Below are positions 8,963-18,708 of a stretch of DNA of 64,000 bases, piece by piece (the first letter of the stretch is position 1; every line of letters starts with the position of its first letter). The position numbers were made by a program, and so were the translations under genes. The notes below the pieces were generated by a model. It was not told the DNA's origin and did not search any database. It saw only the letters and a list, made by a program, of their open reading frames with translations. Source of the DNA: Campylobacter corcagiensis (GTDB taxonomy: Bacteria > Campylobacterota > Campylobacteria > Campylobacterales > Campylobacteraceae); NCBI RefSeq assembly GCF_013201645.1, contig NZ_CP053842.1, positions 1,116,001-1,180,000 on the forward strand, written 5' to 3'.

Positions 8963-11035
8963 ATGAGAGATATTTTAAAAGGCTTAAATGACGAACAAAA
9001 AATTGCAGCAACACATATAGATGGACCCATGCTGATACTAGCAGGAGCTGGAAGTGGCAAGACAAAAACCATTACTACTCGCCTTGCCTATCTCATCCAA
9101 AACGGCATTCCACCTCATTCTACCCTAACTTTAACATTTACTAATAAAGCTGCAAATGAGATGAGGAGCAGAGCTTTAAAGCTCCTTGATGGCTTAAAAC
9201 TAGACTCAAACCCCCTACTTTGCACATTTCATAAATTTGGACTGCTGTTTTTAAAATTTTATATAAGCGAACTTGGAAGAAAAAATAACTTTCTTATAAT
9301 AGACACTGATGATAAAAAGAAAATTATAAAAAGCTTTGAAAGTTCACTTACAACAAGCGTGCTTGCAAATGAAATCTCAAAGATGAAAAACTCTTTAGTA
9401 AGCGTTGAAGAAGCTATAGAAAACTCAAAATTAATTGGATCTGACATAGGCTCTGAAAGTACAATGTCAGGTTTTTACCAAAAAGTAGCTGAAATTTATA
9501 AACTTTACGAAGAAACTTTAAAAAGAGATAATCTAGTAGATTTTGATGATTTGCTAGTTTTACCATACAAAATTTTAGAAGCTAATAAAAAACTCTGCGA
9601 TGAAATTTCAAGACGATATCAGTTTATAATGGTCGATGAGTATCAAGACACAAATGATATCCAGATAAAACTTCTTAAAAAACTCTGCTCTTCTCACTCA
9701 AATTTATGCGTTGTGGGCGATGATGATCAAAGTATTTATGGCTGGAGAGGTGCGAGGATAGAAAATATCTTAAATTTTAAAGATCAGTTTGAAAATGTAA
9801 AAATCATAAAACTAGAAAACAACTACCGCTCCACTTCAAATATCTTAGCTGCGGCAAATAATTTGATTGATTGCAACACAAACCGCCTTGGTAAAAAACT
9901 AGTCAGCACAAAAGACAAAGGAAGCGAAATTGAGCTATATGAAAGCGATGATGAAAATTTCGAGGCAAATAGAATTTCAAAACAAATAGTAACTCTTGTA
10001 AATTCTGGAATAGATCCAAAAAATATAGCCGTTTTGTATAGAGTAAATGCTCTTTCTCGTGCATTAGAAGATGGTTTAGCAAGAGCAAAAATTCCATACA
10101 AAATGGTAGGTGGGATCAAATTCTATGAAAGAGCTGAGATAAAAGATGCAATAAGCTACATAAGACTTATCTTAAATCACAATGATGATTTTTCACTTCG
10201 ACGCATTATCAACCGCCCAAAAAGAGGTCTTGGAAAGGTTGGCTTAGCAAATATAGAAAAAATAGCTTTTGAAAATAAAATGTCTATTTTTGATACACTT
10301 TCAAATTTAGAAAACTCTAGCGTTAGTAAAAAAAGCATAAAAGAACTTAGCCAGCTAGCAAATAGCATATCTTATCTATCTAGCGTTGAAAATGATTACG
10401 ATATGCTTGATGAACTTGAAAAGCATATAGGTCTTAAAGAGTACTACAAAAGCCTTCCTGATGGCGATGATAGAGTTGCAAACATAGATGAGTTTACGGC
10501 TTTACTTAAAGATGAACTAACTAATAATCCAAATTTTGACTTAGAAGAATTTCTAAACGAACTAAGCCTTCAAAGCGATCAAGATCAAGTATCAAACGAA
10601 GCTATATCAATAATGAGTGTTCATGCTAGCAAAGGACTTGAGTTTGAACATCTTTTTGTTATCGGACTTGAAGAGGGCTTTTTCCCGCTTATTGGCGATC
10701 ACACAGACATTGAAGAAGAGCGCCGCCTTGCTTATGTAGCTATAACTAGAGCTAAAAAAACTCTAGTTTTAAGTAGAGCAAACTCAAGATTTTATCGTGG
10801 TAAAAGAGAAAGGCTTGAAAAAAGCAGGTTTTTAAGCGAAGCTGGACTTATTGAGAGTGCTTTGGTATTTGAAAAAAGCACTGATTTTAAAAAAGGCGAT
10901 CTTGTAAAGCACAAACTCTTTGGAATGGGGCGAGTTATAAGCGTTAAAAAGCTTACAAATGACTCAAATTTAGCTATAAATTTTGGTGGAATTACAAGAA
11001 ACATTCTTTCAAGTTTTGTTGAAAAGGTTGTTTAA
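8963..11035 (+). CDS. rep: UvrD/Rep/PcrA-type ATP-dependent DNA helicase
   Basis: Superfamily 1A 3'-5' DNA helicase for replication and repair. Visible motifs are GAGSGKT (Walker A, residues about 28-34), TLTFTNKAANEM, VDEYQDTND (motif II), VGDDDQSIYGWRGA (motif III), SVHASKGLEF and YVAITRAKKTL (motif VI). The C-terminus (FKKGDLVKHKLFGMGRVISV) is the small Tudor-like domain seen in PcrA and UvrD. The 690-residue length is normal. The family name rep versus uvrD is a matter of annotation habit. The last base of its stop codon is the first base of the truB ATG. Confidence 0.95.
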   Translation: MRDILKGLNDEQKIAATHIDGPMLILAGAGSGKTKTITTRLAYLIQNGIPPHSTLTLTFTNKAANEMRSRALKLLDGLKLDSNPLLCTFHKFGLLFLKFYISELGRKNNFLIIDTDDKKKIIKSFESSLTTSVLANEISKMKNSLVSVEEAIENSKLIGSDIGSESTMSGFYQKVAEIYKLYEETLKRDNLVDFDDLLVLPYKILEANKKLCDEISRRYQFIMVDEYQDTNDIQIKLLKKLCSSHSNLCVVGDDDQSIYGWRGARIENILNFKDQFENVKIIKLENNYRSTSNILAAANNLIDCNTNRLGKKLVSTKDKGSEIELYESDDENFEANRISKQIVTLVNSGIDPKNIAVLYRVNALSRALEDGLARAKIPYKMVGGIKFYERAEIKDAISYIRLILNHNDDFSLRRIINRPKRGLGKVGLANIEKIAFENKMSIFDTLSNLENSSVSKKSIKELSQLANSISYLSSVENDYDMLDELEKHIGLKEYYKSLPDGDDRVANIDEFTALLKDELTNNPNFDLEEFLNELSLQSDQDQVSNEAISIMSVHASKGLEFEHLFVIGLEEGFFPLIGDHTDIEEERRLAYVAITRAKKTLVLSRANSRFYRGKRERLEKSRFLSEAGLIESALVFEKSTDFKKGDLVKHKLFGMGRVISVKKLTNDSNLAINFGGITRNILSSFVEKVV

Positions 11036-11904
11036 TGAGTCAAAGTTTAAATATTTCAGATAAATTTAAAGAGTTTGATACTAATAAAAACCGCCTTTTT
11101 GTGGCAAACAAACCATCAAATATAAGTTCAAACCACTTTTTATCAAAGCTTAAAAGAAAATACGGCGTTAAAAAAGCTGGTTTTTCAGGCACGCTTGATC
11201 CATTTGCTAGTGGGTGTTTGATAGTGGCTTTTGGAAGTTATACGAAATTTTTTAGATTTTTAGATAAAACTCCCAAAATTTACGAAGCAACTATTTGGAT
11301 AGGTGCAACTAGCCAAAGTGGAGACAACGAAAACATAACAGAAGTTAAAGATATTTTACCCTTTGATATGAGTTTGATAAAAGCAACAATTAAAAATTTA
11401 AAAGGCGAGTTAGAGTTTACTCCACCTAAATTTAGTGCTAAAAAAATAGATGGAAAAAGAGCTTATAACTTAGCTAGAAGTGGGGCTAACTTTGAACTTA
11501 AAAAGTGTAAAATGAGTGTTTATAGTTGTGAAATTTTAAACTACTGCCACCCTTTTTTATCTTTACGCCTAAGTGTAAGCGAAGGGGCTTATATCCGCTC
11601 TTATGCAGAACTTTTTAGCCAAAAGCTAAAAGTTCCAGCAACGCTTAGCTCTCTAAAAAGATTAAGCGAAGGGGCGTTTAAATTTGAAAACGAAAAGGCT
11701 TTAAATCCACTAAATTTTCTAAATTTAAAGGAAAATTTTTATAATGGCAGAAAAGAGGATATTTTGCTTGGAACAAAACTTGACATTAACAAATTTAAAT
11801 TTCAAGATAATGGCGAATATATCTTAAATTTAGGAGAAATGCACGCTATAATTGAGATAAAAAACAGCAAAATAAACTACCTTTGGAATAGGATAGAAAT
11901 TTGA
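11035..11904 (+). CDS. truB: tRNA pseudouridine-55 synthase
   Basis: Isomerises U55 in the T-loop of tRNAs. The catalytic aspartate lies in SGTLDPFASGCL at about residue 57, and KPSNISSNHFL and GAYIRSYAELF are family blocks. 289 residues. The stop codon TGA overlaps the TTG start of ispE (TTGA). In Campylobacter jejuni and Helicobacter the small regulator gene csrA lies just before ispE. Here there is no room for it. Confidence 0.94.
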   Translation: MSQSLNISDKFKEFDTNKNRLFVANKPSNISSNHFLSKLKRKYGVKKAGFSGTLDPFASGCLIVAFGSYTKFFRFLDKTPKIYEATIWIGATSQSGDNENITEVKDILPFDMSLIKATIKNLKGELEFTPPKFSAKKIDGKRAYNLARSGANFELKKCKMSVYSCEILNYCHPFLSLRLSVSEGAYIRSYAELFSQKLKVPATLSSLKRLSEGAFKFENEKALNPLNFLNLKENFYNGRKEDILLGTKLDINKFKFQDNGEYILNLGEMHAIIEIKNSKINYLWNRIEI

Positions 11905-12644
11905 AAAGTTATGCAAAAATTAATATTTTTTTAAAAATTATAGGCACAAAAGGTAGCTATCATAAGATACTATCTCGCTTTGTTTTACTAGAAAATTTAT
12001 ACGATGAGATTGAATTTGTAAGTGGGAATGGTAAAATTTTATCAAATGTAAAAATTCCTGGAAAAAACATCATTTCAAAAGCAAAAGAGATTTTAAGCGA
12101 GTGTGGATTTAAGTCAAAAATAGATGATTTTTTTAAAACTCACGATATAAAAATAACCAAAAACATCCCAATGGGCGGTGGTTTAGGTGGTGGAAGTTCA
12201 AATGCGGCTACTTTTTTAACTTTTATAAATAAAGAGCTAAATTTAGGACTTTCTAATGAAAATTTAATGCAAATTGCACCTAAAATCGGCTCTGATGTTA
12301 GCTTTTTTGTAAGCGGATTTAAAAGTGCAAATGTTAGCGGAATTGGTCAAATAGTAAAAGAATTTAGTGACGATGTGCCAGATTTAGAGATTTTCACCCT
12401 AAATTTACACAGCGATACAACTCAAATTTATAAAGAATTTAGAGAAAATTTTATGGATAAAATTGATCAAAATTTCGCTAAAGATTTACTGAATTTAAGC
12501 TCAACAGAGATTTTACAAAGATATAAAAATTTAGAACTTAATGACCTTCTTTATCCGTTTTTAAAGCTAAATCCTAGCTTTAAACTAAGAGATGATGAGT
12601 TTTTAAGTGGTAGCGGAAGTAGCTATTTTAGGAGAAAAATTTGA
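11901..12644 (+). CDS. ispE: 4-diphosphocytidyl-2-C-methyl-D-erythritol kinase
   Basis: GHMP kinase of the MEP isoprenoid pathway, phosphorylating CDP-methylerythritol. The ATP loop [14 protein letters not shown] is at about residues 91-104, and the N-terminal [11 protein letters not shown] is the substrate block. At 247 residues it is slightly short, as in related epsilonproteobacteria. Translation begins at TTG 11901 in the context AAATTTGAAAAGTT. The first three bases are the start and the overlapping TGA is the truB stop. The next gene (smpB) uses the same arrangement. Confidence 0.92.
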   Translation: MKSYAKINIFLKIIGTKGSYHKILSRFVLLENLYDEIEFVSGNGKILSNVKIPGKNIISKAKEILSECGFKSKIDDFFKTHDIKITKNIPMGGGLGGGSSNAATFLTFINKELNLGLSNENLMQIAPKIGSDVSFFVSGFKSANVSGIGQIVKEFSDDVPDLEIFTLNLHSDTTQIYKEFRENFMDKIDQNFAKDLLNLSSTEILQRYKNLELNDLLYPFLKLNPSFKLRDDEFLSGSGSSYFRRKI

Positions 12645-13105
12645 AAAGTTTAGTTAAAAACAAAAAAACATATCACGACTATGAAATTTTAGAGAAATTT
12701 GAAGCTGGAGTTGTACTAAAAGGAAGTGAAGTAAAAGCCCTTAGAATGGGTCGTGGAAATCTAAAAGATAGCTTTGTTAGAGTTATAAAAGGTGAGCTTT
12801 TCTTGCTTGGAGCTCACATTAGCTATCTTGAAACTACAAATCCATACTATAAGCCTGATGAAAAAGCCCCTAGAAAGCTTTTAATGCATCGCCGTGAGAT
12901 AGATAGGCTTTTTGGTAAGGTTTCAAAAGATGGACTTACAATAGTAGCGTTGGGGCTTTATTTAAATAATAAAAATATAATTAAAGCACAAATTGCCCTT
13001 GCAAAAGGTAAAACTCTTCACGATAAAAGAGAGACTTTAAAACAAAAAACAGCTCAAAAAGAGGCAAAAGCAGCAATTGCAAATTTTAATAAAGGTAGAA
13101 TTTAA
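12641..13105 (+). CDS. smpB: SsrA-binding protein SmpB
   Basis: Partner of tmRNA in trans-translation rescue of stalled ribosomes. The 154-residue product has the OB-fold blocks [16 protein letters not shown] and [13 protein letters not shown], and a basic C-terminal tail ([20 protein letters not shown]). It starts at TTG 12641, which overlaps the ispE stop as TTGA. The start context is identical over 14 nt to that of ispE. The tmRNA gene is not in this window. Confidence 0.96.
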   Translation: MKSLVKNKKTYHDYEILEKFEAGVVLKGSEVKALRMGRGNLKDSFVRVIKGELFLLGAHISYLETTNPYYKPDEKAPRKLLMHRREIDRLFGKVSKDGLTIVALGLYLNNKNIIKAQIALAKGKTLHDKRETLKQKTAQKEAKAAIANFNKGRI

Positions 13106-13119
13106 ACAAAGGAAATATT

Positions 13120-13743
13120 ATGAAAAAAGTGATTTTAGCAGCGTTTTTAACGCTATTTTTAGTAGGTTGTGGAAATGAAGAAAAACAAAGTGCTGACAGC
13201 GTAGCTGGTGCAAACAAAGAGTACTTTAAGATAGGCGATGAGATAACTCTAAAAAGCGTTACTGGAAGTGATGCAACTATCATTAGAACAGATAAAGGTT
13301 TTAAACTAAAAGGTAGTGATAAAATTCTTATGATAGATATATTTGCTACATTTTGCGATCCTTGCAAAAGTGAAGCACCGCATCTTATGGATTTTCAACT
13401 AAATAACTCTGATGATTTTTTCATGATTGGACTTATCCACTTTGAAGATGTTGATAATGAGCATATATTAAACAACTTCATGAAGCCATATAATGCTTAT
13501 TATTTTATAGCTAATGGCGATGTCAATCCAAACGATAAACTCGTAAGCCAAATTTTAACTGATATAAACTACCAAAGAGCTTTAACCATACCATTTAAAG
13601 TTGTATACAATAAAGACGGCGTTACAGAGCTAGTTACAAACAACGAAAACATCTCAGCATCGCCTAGAAAATACTATGTAGGTGCTCTTAAAACTAAGCT
13701 TTTAGAAGATGATATATCAAGGATGATAAATGCCACAAAGTGA
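13120..13743 (+). CDS. TlpA-like thioredoxin-fold lipoprotein
   Basis: An exported lipoprotein with a lipobox LVGC (lipidated Cys at about residue 17) and a thioredoxin-fold domain. It carries the active site FCDPCKSEAP (CxxC), in the style of TlpA/ResA. Its likely role is reduction of periplasmic disulfides, for example apocytochromes before haem attachment, which would suit the cytochrome genes later in the window. This role is inferred from the family, not shown. 207 residues. It overlaps clpS by 14 nt, an arrangement also seen in Campylobacter jejuni. Confidence 0.88.
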   Translation: MKKVILAAFLTLFLVGCGNEEKQSADSVAGANKEYFKIGDEITLKSVTGSDATIIRTDKGFKLKGSDKILMIDIFATFCDPCKSEAPHLMDFQLNNSDDFFMIGLIHFEDVDNEHILNNFMKPYNAYYFIANGDVNPNDKLVSQILTDINYQRALTIPFKVVYNKDGVTELVTNNENISASPRKYYVGALKTKLLEDDISRMINATK

Positions 13744-14020
13744 GGCTTTAACTAAGACTAAGCCTTTTGTGCCAAAGCTTTATAATGTGATACTTCACAA
13801 CGATGATGTAACTACTATGGATTTTGTAGTTGATGTCATCGTAACTATTTTTAATAAAAATTTTGATGATGCTGTAGCTTTAATGCTTAAAATTCATGAA
13901 AGTGGCTTAGCAATTTGTGGAGTATATGAAAAAGAGATAGCCAAAAGCAAACAACAAAGCGTTTTAAAAGCTGCAAAAGTTGCTGGTTTTCCACTAAAAT
14001 GCAGCATAGAATTAGAGTAA
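13730..14020 (+). CDS. clpS: ATP-dependent Clp protease adaptor ClpS
   Basis: Cytosolic adaptor that delivers N-degron substrates to ClpA. The binding pocket blocks YNVILHNDDVTTMDFVV and the HESGLAICGVYEKEIA helix are clear. 96 residues. It lies immediately upstream of clpA and overlaps the thioredoxin-like gene, so all three are probably on one transcript. Confidence 0.96.
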   Translation: MPQSEALTKTKPFVPKLYNVILHNDDVTTMDFVVDVIVTIFNKNFDDAVALMLKIHESGLAICGVYEKEIAKSKQQSVLKAAKVAGFPLKCSIELE

Positions 14021-14033
14021 GAAAGGAGTTTAA

Positions 14034-16196
14034 ATGATAAATCCATATTTTAGTTATTACTTACAAAAAGCTTCTGATTTAGCTCTTAAAAACTCTCACG
14101 AGTATATTACAACAACTCATCTTCTTTATACCATCATAAGCAAAGATGAAGCGATAAAAACAATAATCAAAGAGACAACAAGTCCTGAGAATTTAGAAAA
14201 TTTAACCAACAACTTGCGTTTTTTAGTAAGCAAAAACCCAAAAGGCGATGATGAGCCTGTTTTTAGTCACGCTTTAGAGATAATGCTCAAACAAGCACAA
14301 TCAAAAAGTACAGATTATGGCGTAACTGATTTTATAAAAGAAATTTTAGATGATAAAGAGAGCGATTCTGCTAAAATTTTAAATCACTACGGCATAAAAG
14401 AATTTAATGTAAAAACAGTCGTTATAGAAAATCCTTTTAAGAAATTTAGCGAAGATAAAAGAAAAGATGAGAAAAAAAAGGATAGTTTTTTAGAAAAATA
14501 CACCATAAATTTAAACCAAAAAGCAAAAGATGGCAAGATTGACCCTTTAATAGGCAGAACTCAAGAGATAGCTAAAACGATGCAAACCTTGTGCCGTAGA
14601 AAGAAAAACAACCCCTTATTAGTCGGCGAAGCAGGAGTTGGAAAAACCGCTGTAGTTGAAGGTATAGCACTAAAACTAGAAAGCGATGAAGTTCCACAAA
14701 AGCTTAAAAATAGAGTCATCTACGCTCTTGATAACGCAGCACTTTTAGCTGGCACAAAATATAGAGGTGATTTTGAAGAGCGGCTAAAAGGCGTTATAGA
14801 TGAGCTTATAAAAGATAAAAACGCAATTCTTTTCATAGATGAAATTCACACCATAATCGGTGCTGGAGAGACGAGTGGTGGCAGTCTTGATATGGCAAAT
14901 ATCCTAAAACCAGCACTTAGCAGTGGTGAGATATCTTGTATAGGAGCTACAACTTACTCTGAGTACAGGAAATTTGAGAGCGATAAAGCACTATCTAGGA
15001 GATTTGCTAAGGTAGATATCCCTGAACCAAGCATAGAAGATAGTGTTGAGATTTTAAAAGGTTTGCAAGAAAGATACGAAAATCATCACGGGGTTAAATT
15101 TAGCCCTGAAGCTATAAATTCTAGCGTGGAATTAGCTAAAAGATATCTAAGTTCCAAATTTCTACCTGATAGTGCAATAGATTTAATAGATGAAGCTGGG
15201 GCGTATTTTAGCTTAAGAGGTGAAGAAAAGGAAATAACAAAAGATGATATAGTTATGATTTTATCACACTGGGCAAACATCAAAAATATAGTTAAAAATA
15301 GCGATAACAGTGAAATTTTAAAAACTCTTGATAAGCGTTTAAAGAGTGTGATTTTTGGTCAAGATGAAGCTATAAGCACGCTTTCAAATGCTCTAATTCG
15401 CTCATATGCTGGGCTTAAAAACCCTACTTCGCCAATAGGAGTATTTTTATTTACTGGAAGTAGCGGTGTTGGAAAGAGTGAGTTAGCTAAGAGTTTGGCT
15501 GAAATTTTAGGTGTGAATTTTGAAAGATTTGATATGAGTGAGTTTATGGAAGCTCATAGTGTTTCAAAGCTTATCGGTTCGCCTCCTGGATATGTGGGAT
15601 TTGAAAGTGGTGGCAAGCTTACAAATAATATCAAAAAGCACCCTTACAGCGTTATACTTCTTGATGAGATAGAAAAAGCTCATCCGAATTTAATTAACAT
15701 TTTCTTACAAATTTTTGATCACGCAAAACTAACTGATGCTAGCGGAGAAAGCAGTGATTTTAAAAGCACTATCATAATCCTAACATCAAATTTAGGAACA
15801 AAAGAAGCTCCAAAAATGGGCTTTACCAAAGATGAGAGTGCTAAATTTGAAGCAGCTGTTAAGGAATTTTTCTCGCCTGAGTTTAGAAATAGACTTGATG
15901 CTGTTATAAATTTTAACCTTTTAAGTGATGAAATTTTGCTTAAAATAGTAGATAAATCTATAGCCGAAATTGAATCTAGACTCAGTGGCGTAAAGATAAA
16001 AGTTAGCAAAAAAGTAAAAGAGCTTTTCATACAAAAAGGATACTCGGCTGAATTTGGTGCTAGAAATTTAAAGCGAACTGTAAATTCTATGATAAGCGAT
16101 GAGATAGGAAAAGAGATACTTTTTGGCAGACTAAATGATGATGGAGTAGTTAAGATCGATCTTAAAGATGGTAAACTTAGCTTTAAATTTGAGTAA
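14034..16196 (+). CDS. clpA: ATP-dependent Clp protease ATP-binding subunit ClpA
   Basis: Hexameric unfoldase feeding ClpP. There is an N-terminal repeat domain (residues about 1-140) and two AAA+ modules. The first has Walker A GEAGVGKT and LFIDEIHTIIGAG. The second has Walker A GSSGVGKSE and VILLDEIEKAHP. 720 residues, consistent with ClpA rather than ClpB, which would have a long middle coiled coil. An AGAAAGGAG ribosome site precedes the ATG. The transcript ends at the hairpin at 16197-16221. Confidence 0.96.
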   Translation: MINPYFSYYLQKASDLALKNSHEYITTTHLLYTIISKDEAIKTIIKETTSPENLENLTNNLRFLVSKNPKGDDEPVFSHALEIMLKQAQSKSTDYGVTDFIKEILDDKESDSAKILNHYGIKEFNVKTVVIENPFKKFSEDKRKDEKKKDSFLEKYTINLNQKAKDGKIDPLIGRTQEIAKTMQTLCRRKKNNPLLVGEAGVGKTAVVEGIALKLESDEVPQKLKNRVIYALDNAALLAGTKYRGDFEERLKGVIDELIKDKNAILFIDEIHTIIGAGETSGGSLDMANILKPALSSGEISCIGATTYSEYRKFESDKALSRRFAKVDIPEPSIEDSVEILKGLQERYENHHGVKFSPEAINSSVELAKRYLSSKFLPDSAIDLIDEAGAYFSLRGEEKEITKDDIVMILSHWANIKNIVKNSDNSEILKTLDKRLKSVIFGQDEAISTLSNALIRSYAGLKNPTSPIGVFLFTGSSGVGKSELAKSLAEILGVNFERFDMSEFMEAHSVSKLIGSPPGYVGFESGGKLTNNIKKHPYSVILLDEIEKAHPNLINIFLQIFDHAKLTDASGESSDFKSTIIILTSNLGTKEAPKMGFTKDESAKFEAAVKEFFSPEFRNRLDAVINFNLLSDEILLKIVDKSIAEIESRLSGVKIKVSKKVKELFIQKGYSAEFGARNLKRTVNSMISDEIGKEILFGRLNDDGVVKIDLKDGKLSFKFE

Positions 16197-16221
16197 AAAG
16201 TAGCTATTAAATAGCTACTTT
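16197..16221. terminator. Bidirectional terminator between clpA and PBP1A genes
   Basis: A 10-bp perfect stem (AAAGTAGCTA at 16197-16206 pairing with 16212-16221) with a 5-nt loop. It sits directly after the clpA stop and at the 3' end of the convergent PBP1A gene. Confidence 0.75.
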
Positions 16222-18169
16222 ATCTATACTCAGCCCCAGTTGTACCATCATCTAAGTTATACTCTCTTGGTGCTAAATTTTTTGTAACTGGAAGCGGTGA
16301 AATTTTAGTAAAAAGCTGATTTTCACCCTTAAATTTTCTATAATAAACTCCTTCTGGAACGCTAAATCTTCTTGTTGTTTCAGGAAATCTTTCTAAATAA
16401 CTATTCATAAATTTAGCAAACACTGGAGCAGAGCTTCTACCGCCAACTTCAACATATCTCATCGGCGTATAATCATCATTTCCATACCATACTATAACTA
16501 GCAAATCAGGTGTATACCCACAAAACCACGCATCTATATTGTTATTTGAAGTACCGGTTTTACCAGCTACTTCTATATCTTTTACTTTTGCTCTTGTAGC
16601 TGTACCTTTATTTACAACATCTCTCATCATATCTATCATGAGATATGCTTGTTCAGGCTGTGAAACCTTAATCTGCTCGGGCATAAAAACTGTCTCATCA
16701 CCATAAAAACTCTTAGCACTTTTAATAAATTTAGGCGTTGAAGAGATGCCAAACCCAGCAAACATAGAGTAGTGCTTACTATACTCAAGCGGTGAAGTCC
16801 CCCAGCTTCCAAGTGAAACTGAGAGTGCATAAGGCATATTTTTAAAGCCAGCTTCACGAAATTTATCTATAGTCTCTTTTGTGCCGATTGCATCCATTAA
16901 GTTAACTGTTGCAAGATTTCTTGACTTAGTTAGAGCTTCTCTCATCGTAATGTATCCGTAAAATTCGTGTTTATTGTAGTTCGTAGGCTTCCAGACTTTA
17001 TTACTTCCATCGTTAAAAGCTCTAGGAACATCTGGAATTTCAGTCATAGGAGAGTAGTGCTCATTAAGAGCTGCTTGATAAACAAAAGGCTTAAAACTTG
17101 AACCAGTTTGACGGTTAGTTTGTGTAGCACGGTTAAAATTACTTTTAGCGTAATCAACACCACCTACAGCTGCGATAACATCGCCATTGTGTGGATTTGT
17201 TACTGTTATAGCACCATTTAAAACGCTCTCATTTGCGTCTTTATTTCTTTTTAAAATTTCATTATATCCCCAAATAAGCGCTTCTCTTGCCATGACTTGA
17301 ACATCTAAATCAACGCTTGTATATATCTCATATCCAGCAGTTTTTAGATCTGGTAAAAAACGATTTGCCTCTTTTATAACCTCATCAACAACATATGGGG
17401 CTTTGTTTTGTGTAAGGCTATCATCATATATAGTTGGTTCTTCAGCTGTGGCTAGCTCATACTCACTTCTTCCTATCCAGCCTATCTCATACATTCTTTC
17501 TATAACTCTATTAGCTCTTGATAAAGATAGATCAAGATGTCTTGTTGGATCATAGCTACTTGGTGCTTTTGGAAGTCCAACAAGTATAGCCATCTCTTTT
17601 AAGGTTAATTCATTAAGCTCTTTTCTAAAGTATCCATTTGCTGCTGTCCTAACGCCATAATACCCATGACCAAAATAAACTTCATTTAGATATCTTTCTA
17701 AGATTTCCTCTTTTGTTAATTCATTTTCGAGTTTTAAAGCTAAAATAACCTCTTTTATCTTTCTATCTATCTTCTTTTCGCTACTTAAGATAATGTTTTT
17801 TACGAGTTGTTGGGTAAGAGTTGAAGCACCTTGTGCAAAACCACCTGCTTGAATATCCTTAATAACAGCCCTTAAAATAGCCTCGACATTTATACCATCA
17901 TGTTCAAAAAAGACCGTATCTTCAATCGCCACTAAAGCCTCTATAAGTCTTCCTGGAATATCTTCATACCTTGTATAAACTCTATTATACTCATCAAAAA
18001 CATTAGCTATCAACCTACCATTTACATCATAAATTTTAGTAGTAAGTTGTGGGCGGTAGTTAATGATAGAGTCCATATCATGCTTAACTTCTGTATAAAA
18101 ATAGATAAAAATTCCACCAACTGCAAAAATACAAACAACTATAAAACTAAATAGCATTCTTATAAACAT
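16220..18169 (-). CDS. mrcA: Class A penicillin-binding protein 1A
   Basis: Bifunctional peptidoglycan synthase: one N-terminal membrane anchor, a GT51 glycosyltransferase domain and a C-terminal transpeptidase. Visible motifs are EDTVFFEHDGI and STLTQQLVKN (GT51), TGSSFKPF (SxxK, catalytic Ser), a serine/asparagine motif in TKSRNLATVN, and AGKTGTSN (KTG box). 649 residues. It overlaps maf by 10 nt and is the last gene of an alaS-membrane protein-maf-PBP1A chain. Confidence 0.95.
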   Translation of the reverse strand: MFIRMLFSFIVVCIFAVGGIFIYFYTEVKHDMDSIINYRPQLTTKIYDVNGRLIANVFDEYNRVYTRYEDIPGRLIEALVAIEDTVFFEHDGINVEAILRAVIKDIQAGGFAQGASTLTQQLVKNIILSSEKKIDRKIKEVILALKLENELTKEEILERYLNEVYFGHGYYGVRTAANGYFRKELNELTLKEMAILVGLPKAPSSYDPTRHLDLSLSRANRVIERMYEIGWIGRSEYELATAEEPTIYDDSLTQNKAPYVVDEVIKEANRFLPDLKTAGYEIYTSVDLDVQVMAREALIWGYNEILKRNKDANESVLNGAITVTNPHNGDVIAAVGGVDYAKSNFNRATQTNRQTGSSFKPFVYQAALNEHYSPMTEIPDVPRAFNDGSNKVWKPTNYNKHEFYGYITMREALTKSRNLATVNLMDAIGTKETIDKFREAGFKNMPYALSVSLGSWGTSPLEYSKHYSMFAGFGISSTPKFIKSAKSFYGDETVFMPEQIKVSQPEQAYLMIDMMRDVVNKGTATRAKVKDIEVAGKTGTSNNNIDAWFCGYTPDLLVIVWYGNDDYTPMRYVEVGGRSSAPVFAKFMNSYLERFPETTRRFSVPEGVYYRKFKGENQLFTKISPLPVTKNLAPREYNLDDGTTGAEYR

Positions 18170-18708
18170 AAATAAGCCTTTAAAATTTCAGCATTTAACC
18201 CCATAGCCGTGCTAGTGTTGCCAACTTGTGAAATTATATATTTTTTATTAAATCCTTCTATCATCATCGCTCCAGCCTTACCATAACAATCTTTGCTTTT
18301 AATATAAGCATCAATTTCATCAGTATCAAATTTCTTAAATTTATATGTAGTAATACTTGTATTTTCAAGCCTTAAATTCTGCCCTATAAATATAAATGAA
18401 CTAACCACACTTGCTAAATTTCCACTTTGAGCTAAAATCATATCTCTAGCTTGAGCTTTATCTTTGGCTTTACCATAAATTTGGTTATTTACTACAACTA
18501 CGCTATCGGCAAATAAAACATTTGTCAAATCTGGAAATTTCTTTAAAAACTGCATCTCTTTAGCTTTTACAATATTATAACTGTAAGTTAAAGGATCTTT
18601 TTTTATACCTAAATTTTCATCGTACTTAAAAGGAATTTGAGTAAATGAAATACCAAAATCTTTTAAAATTCTAGCCCTTGTAACTGAGCTTGAAGCCAAA
18701 TTTATCAC
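18160..18708 (-). CDS. maf: Maf-family nucleotide pyrophosphatase
   Basis: House-cleaning pyrophosphatase that hydrolyses non-canonical or modified nucleoside triphosphates. The LASSSVTRARIL start, the FADSVVVVNNQIYGKAKD block and the C-terminal MIEGFNKKYIISQVGNTSTAMGLN are family signatures. 182 residues. It overlaps both neighbours (10 nt with the PBP gene, 4 nt with the membrane protein gene). Confidence 0.92.
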   Translation of the reverse strand: MINLASSSVTRARILKDFGISFTQIPFKYDENLGIKKDPLTYSYNIVKAKEMQFLKKFPDLTNVLFADSVVVVNNQIYGKAKDKAQARDMILAQSGNLASVVSSFIFIGQNLRLENTSITTYKFKKFDTDEIDAYIKSKDCYGKAGAMMIEGFNKKYIISQVGNTSTAMGLNAEILKAYLCL

